Below, piece after piece: positions 46,401 to 55,400 of a stretch of 64,000 nt of DNA. How positions within the stretch are numbered: the first letter of the stretch is position 1; the number at the start of each line of letters is the position of its first letter. The stretch is from Archivesica marissinica (Eukaryota > Mollusca > Bivalvia > Venerida > Vesicomyidae). Where the stretch lies: NCBI GenBank assembly GCA_014843695.1, contig CM026390.1, positions 15,504,015 to 15,568,014 on the forward strand, read 5' to 3'. The translations under genes and the position numbers were made by a program. The notes under the pieces were generated by a model that was not told the origin of the DNA, did no database searches, and worked only from the letters and a program-made list of their open reading frames with translations.

Positions 46401-49400
46401 CGAGGGGTTTGACATTAAAGGTACATACATACATACATACAAAGGTCTGGAGTTCGAGCCCCACTGGAGCAGTTACGATTGTGCCCTTAGGCAAGGCATT
46501 TAAATTCCACATTGCCTCTTCTCTCTCCCTCATCAGGAATGAGGTCTCCAGAGTGATTAATATAAGTTGTAAGAACTTGTTTCGCAATCGAGCTAAAATA
46601 AATTTGTACAAAATAGTTGTATATTTGGTTTGGGATAGAATCCATCTATTATGGATCTGTAGTCCAGTGGTAACACACTGGACTGGTAATCCAAGGATTG
46701 CAGGTTCGATCCCCCATCTAACCCTAATAAAATTAAGTCTTTCAGGCATTAAACCGAGGTCTCGTGTCGGTGTTTTACACTGTGCACATAAAAGAACCAG
46801 AGGAGACTCTGGAATGGGTCTGTCTGTATCATTGCACTATCCTCCAAAAATCTAAAATGACTAATCTCTTTAGGAGGTGTCGCTCATATGGGCAACCGGT
46901 AGCGATGATAAATAATCGCCCAATAATTGGCCGGACCGGCGACGACGGCCTTGGTTAGAACTTGTTTCACAATCGACCCAAAATAAATTTGTATAAATTA
47001 TGTAGACCATATTTTGTCCATTTGTACGACACATGGAACATATTTTATTATAGAATACAGTCTCGATATTTCTGAGACTGGTGTACGGGATGTATCATAC
47101 TTATTGCCATTTTGTGAGAGATGGTAGTCTATGTGGGCATATAGTCCACGTCACAGTCTACATGTATAGGTACATGTATCTATTTTGTGAGAGACAGTAG
47201 TCTATGTGGGCATATAGTCCATGTCACAGTCTACATGTATAGGTACATGTATCTATTTTGTGAGAGACGGTAGTCTATGTGGGCATATAGTCCATGTCAC
47301 AGTCTACATGTATAGGTACATGTATCTATTTTGTGAGAGATGGTAGTCTATGTGGGCATATAGTCCATGTCACAGTCTACATGTATAGGTACATGTATCT
47401 ATTTTGTGAGAGATGGTAGTCTATGTGGGCATATAGTCCATGTCACAGTCTACATGTATAGGTACATGTATCTATTTTGTGAGAGATGGTAGTCTATGTG
47501 GGCATATAGTCCATGTCACAGTCTACATGTATAGGTACATGTATCTATTTTGTGAGAGACAGTAGTCTATGTGGGCATATAGTCCACATCACAGTCTACA
47601 GGTATAGGTACATGTATCTATTTGTTATGCAAAGACTAGTAGGTGTGAAATTCTGTCAACCTGACATCACGAGTCAATACTGCGCGGTGTCTTTGTGATC
47701 TGTTCATAACATTCGGCACCGATTGCGATCAGACATCCTTGAATTGTTTATACATTTAAGCAGATCTGACTAAAATCTCCATGCTACTGGAAGGCTTTGG
47801 AGTTTCTGTTCCTTACTTCTATTTTCGTCTCTTTGTGGTAGTTTTAATTTATGCAGCCTCGTTCTGAGATCACCACAACTTGGAACAATTTGTTCAGAGA
47901 AGTTTTATTATTTTAATTTTACCGCATTCCTCCCCGCCGTCCTCCTTCTTGGCACATGCTTTGCTTGTACTTGTGTGGACTTTGTATCGTCCAACTTTAT
48001 GTCATACTTTTACTCTCTAGTCATTTAATTGGTTGACTTATATACCGTAATTACTTGTTTAATATAATAACGTTTGTCTGGTGTGCTTCTCACGACAGAC
48101 ACATTCAATTCCTTTTGGTGTTTCCCAGTTTATCTGCCCACCCAAGCCAGCGGCCCCGGTGGGCCTTTAGTCCAGTAGGGTCGTCAGTTAGTTTTTCTTG
48201 ACATAAATAAACTACCGTGGCTAAGAGGCGCAAATGTAAAACTTGCTATGTAATTGCATAGGAAGAATTTCCGTGTTTTCACTTTGTACACACAAATAAC
48301 CAAAATATGTAATAAAGCGGACTATACTCTTATATATACTATTTATTATATTCCCGCTTTCTGTGGTACAGGAAGACACCAGGTACCTCTCAGTGCATTA
48401 TTTCAGACAAGGGCGATGGGTTCCTGGAGACAACCACCGATCATTCGCAAACCAGCTGAAAAGCCTAAAAACTGGGAATATGTGGACAAGACATAACTAA
48501 CCGGGCAAAATTCTGAAAAGGAAATATCATCAATGAGAAATATTGGACAAGAAATATTGTATCTGGGAAAATTCCAAACCGAAATATCATAACTGGGAAT
48601 GTTCAGAAAACAATATCCACACTTAACTTTCACCGATATTTCTTACTTTCCTTTGCTAGTCTTATTTCTTTCATTCAAAATCATCCAAACTTTCTTTTCA
48701 ATATACATCTGGCTATTACACAATTTAACATGATTGTGTATAACATGGAAATATCATGCATGGTTTGTGTTAATACTGTTGGATGTTGGATATTAGCACT
48801 TGTCTATTCAAATTGATATATTCTTGTTTTATTTTCATTATTATTATGTATATTGATCGGGAAATAAAATTTGAAAACAAAAAACAAACAAAAAAACAAT
48901 ATCCAACCTTGGAAAATAAGAGACAGGACAATGTGGAAGAGGAAATGTTAAACCATGAACAAGATGCCCAAACTCTTCAATGCAATATGTACACATGTGG
49001 AAGAGGAAATGTTAAACCATGAACAAGATGCCCAAACTCTTCAATGCAATACGTACAATGTGGAAGAGGAAATGTTAAACCATGAACAAGATGCCCAAAC
49101 TCTTCAATGCAATACGTACAATGTGGAAGAGGAAATGTTAAACCATGAACAAGATGCCCAAACTCTTCAATGCAATACGTACAATGTGGAAGAGGAAATG
49201 TTAAACCATGAACAAGATGCCCAAACTCTTCAATGCAATACGTACAATGTGGAAGAGGAAATGTTAAACCATGAACAAGATGCCCAAACTCTTCAATGCA
49301 ATACGTACAATGTGGAAGAGGAAATGTTAAACCATGAACAAGATGCCCAAACTCTTCAATGCAATATGTACACATGTGGAAGAGGAAATGTTAAACCATG

Positions 49401-52400
49401 AACAAGATGCCCAAACTCTTCAATGCAATATGTACACATGTGGAACAGGAAATGTTAAACCATGAACAAGATGCCCAAACTCTTCAATGCAATATGTACA
49501 TATGTGGAAGAGGAAATGTTAAACCATGAACAAGATGCCCAAACTCTTCATAGCAATATGTACATATGTGGAAGAGGAAATGATAAACCATGAACAAGAT
49601 GCCCAAACTCTTCAATGCAATACGTACAATGTGGAAGAGGAAATGTTAAACCATGAACAACATGCCCAAACTCTTCAATGCAATACGTACAATGTGGAAC
49701 AGGAAATGTTAAACCATGAACAAGATGCCCAAACTCTTCAATGCAATACATACACATGTGGAAGAGGAAATGTTAAACCATGAACAAGATGCCCAAACTC
49801 TTCAATGCAATACGTACACATGTGGAACAGGAAATGTTAAACCATGAACAAGATGCCCAAACTCTTCAATGCAATACGTACAATGTGGAAGAGGACATGT
49901 TAAACCATGAACAAGATGCCCAAACTCTTCAATGCAATATGTACACATGTGGAAGAGGAAATGTTAAACCATGAACAAGATGCCCAAACTCTTCAATGCA
50001 ATATGTACATATGTGGAAGAGGAAATGTTAAACCATGAACAACATGCCCAAACTCTTCAATGCAATACGTACAATGTGGAAGAGGAAATGTTAAACCATG
50101 AACAACATGCCCAAACTCTTCAATGAAATACATACACATGTGGAACAGGAAATGTTAAACCATGAACAAGATGCCCAAACTCTTCAATGCAATACGTACC
50201 ATGTGGAAGAGGAAATGTTAAACCATGAACAACATGCCCAAACTCTTCAATGCAATACGTACACATGTGGAACAGGAAATGTTAAACCATGAACAAGATG
50301 CCCAAACTCTTCAATGCAATACGTACAATGTGGAAGAGGAAATGTTAAACCATGAACAAGATGCCCAAACTCTTCAATGCAATACGTACACATGTGGAAC
50401 AGGAAATGTTAAACCATGAACAAGATGCCCAAACTCTTCAATGCAATACGTACACATGTGGAAGAGGAAATGTTAAACCATGAACAAGATGCCCAAACTC
50501 TTCAATGCAATACGTACACATGTGGAACAGGAAATGTTAAACCATGAACAAGATGCCCAAACTCTTCAATGCAATATGTACACATGTGGAACAGGAAATG
50601 TTAAACCATGAACAAGATGCCCAAACTCTTCAATGCAATACGTACATATGTGGAAGAGGAAATGTTAAACCATGAACAAGATGCCCAAACTCTTCAATGC
50701 AATACGTACACATGTGGAACAGGAAATGTTAAACCATGAACAAGATGCCCAAACTCTTCAATGCAATACGTACACATGTGGAAGAGGAAATGTTAAACCA
50801 TGAACAAGATGCCCAAACTCTTCAATGCAATACGTACACATGTGGAACAGGAAATGTTAAACCATGAACAAGATGCCCAAACTCTTCAATGCAATATGTA
50901 CACATGTGGAACAGGAAATGTTAAACCATGAACAAGATGCCCAAACTCTTCAATGCAATACGTACACATGTGGAACAGGAAATGTTAAACCATGAACAAG
51001 ATGCCCAAACTCTTCAATGCAATACGTACACATGTGGAACAGGAAATGTTAAACCATGAACAACATGCCCAAACTCTTCAATGCAATACGTACACATGTG
51101 GAACAGGAAATGTTAAACCATGAACAAGATGCCCAAACTCTTCAATGCAATACGTACAATGTGGAAGAGGAAATGTTAAACCATGAACAAGATGCCCAAA
51201 CTCTTCAATGCAATACGTACAATGTGGAACAGGAAATGTTAAACCATGAACAACATGCCCAAACTCTTCAATGCAATACGTACAATGTGGAACAGGAAAT
51301 GTTAAACCATGAACAAGATGCCCAAACTCTTCAATGCAATACGTACACATGTGGAACAGGAAATGTTAAACCATGAACAAGATGCCCAAACTCTTCAATG
51401 CAATACGTACACATGTGGAACAGGAAATGTTAAACCATGAACAAGATGCCCAAACTCTTCAATGCAATACGTACAATGTGGAAGAGGAAATGTTAAACCA
51501 TGAACAAGATGCCCAAACTCTTCAATGCAATATGTACACATGTGGAACAGGAAATGTTAAACCATGAACAACATGCCCAAACTCTTCAATGCAATACGTA
51601 CACATGTGGAACAGGAAATGTTAAACCATGAACAAGATGCCCAAACTCTTCAATGCAATACGTACAATGTGGAAGAGGAAATGTTAAACCATGAACAAGA
51701 TGCCCAAACTCTTCAATGCAATACGTACACATGTGGAACAGGAAATGTTAAACCATGAACAAGATGCCCAAACTCTTCAATGCAATACGTACAATGTGGA
51801 AGAGGAAATGTTAAACCATGAACAAGATGCCCAAACTCTTCAATGCAATACGTACAATGTGGAAGAGGAAATGTTAAACCATGAACAAGATGCCCAAACT
51901 CTTCAATGCAATACGTACACATGTGGAACAGGAAATGTTAAACCATGAACAAGATGCCCAAACTCTTCAATGCAATACGTACAATGTGGAACAGGAAATG
52001 TTAAACCATGAACAAGATGCCCAAACTCTTCAATGCAATATGTACACATGTGGAACAGGAAATGTTAAACCATGAACAAGATGCCCAAACTCTTCAATGC
52101 AATACGTACACATGTGGAACAGGAAATGTTAAACCATGAACAAGATGCCCAAACTCTTCAATGCAATACATACAATGTGGAAGAGGAAATGTTAAACCAT
52201 GAACAAGATGCCCAAACTCTTCAATGCAATATGTACACATGTGGAACAGGAAATGTTAAACCATTAACAACATGCCCAAACTCTTCAATGCAATATGTAC
52301 ACATGTGGAACAGGAAATGTTAAATCATGAACAAGATGCCCAAACTCTTCAATGCAATACGTACACAGTTGTTGCCTTGTGTCATGTGACATTAACACAA

Positions 52401-55400
52401 CATCTACACAATGACAGAAACCTTATTTTTACAGTCAGATTTACACTTCGCTAATGGCCGCTGCTTGTGAGATTTCTACGATGAACTATGTATGTACTTA
52501 CTCCTGCATAACATCCATGAGAGGATCCTCGGGCACGTGTAGCAACCCTCGCAGAGCCTCTGTCTCCTCATCAACCTGCACCTATAATACAGACAGCATT
52601 GTAAATATCCACACACATCATACATGAGAGGATCCTCGGGCACGTGTAGCAACCCTCGCAGAGCCTCTGTCTCCTCACCAACCTGCACCTATAATACAGA
52701 CAGCATTGTAAATATCCGCACACATCATACACGAGAGGATCCTCGGGCACGTGTAGCAACACTCGCAGAGCCTCTGTCTCCTCATCAACCTGCACCTATA
52801 ATACAGACAGACTTGTAAATATCCGCACACATCGTACATGAGAGGATCCTCGGGCACATGTAGCAACCCTCGTAGAGCCTCTGTCTCCTCATCAACCTGC
52901 ACCTATAATACAGACAGACTTGTAAATATCCGCACACATCTATATGAGAGGATCCTCGGGCACGTGTAGCAACACTCGCAGAGCCTCTGTCTCCTCATCA
53001 ACCTGCACCTATAATACAGACAGACTTGTAAATATCCGCACACATCGTACATGAGAGGATCCTCAGGCACATGTAGCAACCCTCGTAGAGCCTCTGTCTC
53101 CTCATCAACCTGCACCTATAATACAGACAGACTTGTAAATATCCGCACACATCATAAATAACATCCATACATGCTTTATCTATTGGCTGCCTCGATGCTA
53201 CATACGAAGGTTCATCAAGCTTGACTTTCAGACGCGATGCAACCAGCCTATACCTCACACTGGGCAGTGCAGCAGCGCGCTAACATTGTCATATTGAGAG
53301 TTTCATCTTGCGGTTATAAATATATAGCTTTACAAACATTTGACGGATATGTAGTCCAGTGGTAACACGCTGGACGGGTAATCCAGGGATCGCAGGTTCG
53401 ATCACCTGTCTGACCCTAATAAAATTAACAGTCTTTCAGATGGGACTTTAAACCGAGGTCACGTGTTGGTACTGTACACCGTGTACGTAAAAGAACCAGA
53501 GGCGACTCTGGAATGGGTCTCTGTCTGTATCATTGCACTATCCTCCAAAAATCTAAAATGACTGATCTCTTCAGGAGGCGTCGCTCATAGGGGCAACCAG
53601 TAGCGACGATAAATAAACATAAAACACACAAAATTTGATTGCAATTCAGCTTCAATAAGTAGGTATAACAAATAGAGAATGAAACCCATAAATTTGGACA
53701 TTTGGAACTTGTTGGCCCTTCATACGGTGGGGAGACAGGAGACATAACTCTAGTAATATTACCTCAAAGTTGAGCTTTGGGCCCTCAGGATCTATGGCTG
53801 TTGTAACTATTTCTGCTACAAACATTCCCAGCTTTCGGATCTTGGGTTCCGAGGAGCCAATGTGTGTCTGTATTCCAGGCATCAATAACCGTAATATCTC
53901 TGAAATCCGTAACAATCACCGGACATTAGTAGGGCTCAGTAAATCACCTGACATTAGTAGGGCTCAGTAAATCACCTGATATTAACATTGCCCAGTAAAT
54001 CACCTGACATTAGTAGGGCTCAGTAAATCACCTGATATTAACATTGCCCAGTAAATCACCTGACATTAGTAGGGCTCAGTAAATCACCTGATATTAACAT
54101 TGCCCAGTAAATCACCTGATATTAACATTGCCCAGTAAATCACCTGATATTAACAGTGCCAAGTAAATCACCTGACATTAATAGTTCTCGATAAATCACC
54201 TGACATTAACAGCGTCCAGTAAATCACCTGACATTAACAGCGTCCAGTAAATCACCTGACATTAATAGTTCTCGATAAATCACCTGACATTAACAGTGCC
54301 CAGTAAATCACCTGATATTAACAGTGCCTGGTAACTCACCTGACATTAACAGTGTCCAGTAAATCACCTGACATTAACAGTGCCAGTAAATCACCTGATA
54401 TTAACAGTGCCTGGTAACTCACCTGACATTAACAGTGTCCAGTAAATCACCTGACATTAACAGTGCCCAGTAAATCACCTGACATTAACAGTGCCAGTAA
54501 TGCACCTGATATTAACAGTGCCTGGTAACTCACCTGACATTAACAGTGCCCAGTAAATCACCTGACATTAACAGTGCCTGGTAACTCACCTGACATTAAC
54601 AGTGTCCAGTAAATCACCTGACATTAACAGTGCCAGTAAATCACCTGATATTAACAGTGCCTGGTAACTCACCTGACATTAACAGTGTCCAGTAAATCAC
54701 CTGACATTAACAGTGCCCAGTAAATCACCTGACATTAACAGTGCCAGTAACGCACCTGACATTAACAGTGCCTGGTAACTCACATGACATTAACCTTTCC
54801 CAGTAAATCCCCTGACATTAACAGTGCCAGTAACTCACCAGACATTAACAGTGCCTGGTAACTCACCTGACATTAACATTTCCCAGTAAATCCTCTGACA
54901 TTAACAGTGCCAGTAACTCACTTGACATTAACAGTGCCAGTAACTCACCTGACATTAACAGTGCCCAGTAAATCACCTGACATTAATAGTGTCCAGTAAA
55001 TCACCTGACATTAACAGTGCCCAGTAAATCACCTGACATTAACATTGCCTGGTAACTCACCTGACATTAACAGTGTCCAGTAAATCACCTGACATTAACA
55101 TTGCCTGGTAACTCACCTGACATTAACAGTGCCCAGTAAATCCCCTGACATTAACAGTGCCCAGTAAATCCCCTGACATTAACAGTGTCCAGTAAATCCC
55201 CTGACATTAACAGTGTCCAGTAAATCACCTGACATTAACAGTGCCAGTAAATCACCTGACATTAACAGTGCCCAGTAAATCACCTGACATTAACAGTGCC
55301 AGTAAATCACCTGATATTAACAGTGTCCAGTAAATCACCTGACATTAACATTTCCCAGTAAATCACCTGATATTAACAGTGCCCAGTAAATCACCTGATA

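Noticed and set aside
9040..53625. True tRNA genes at the pol III-like heads
   Set aside because: Each head continues into a SINE body and tail, copies are numerous, and several have target duplications.
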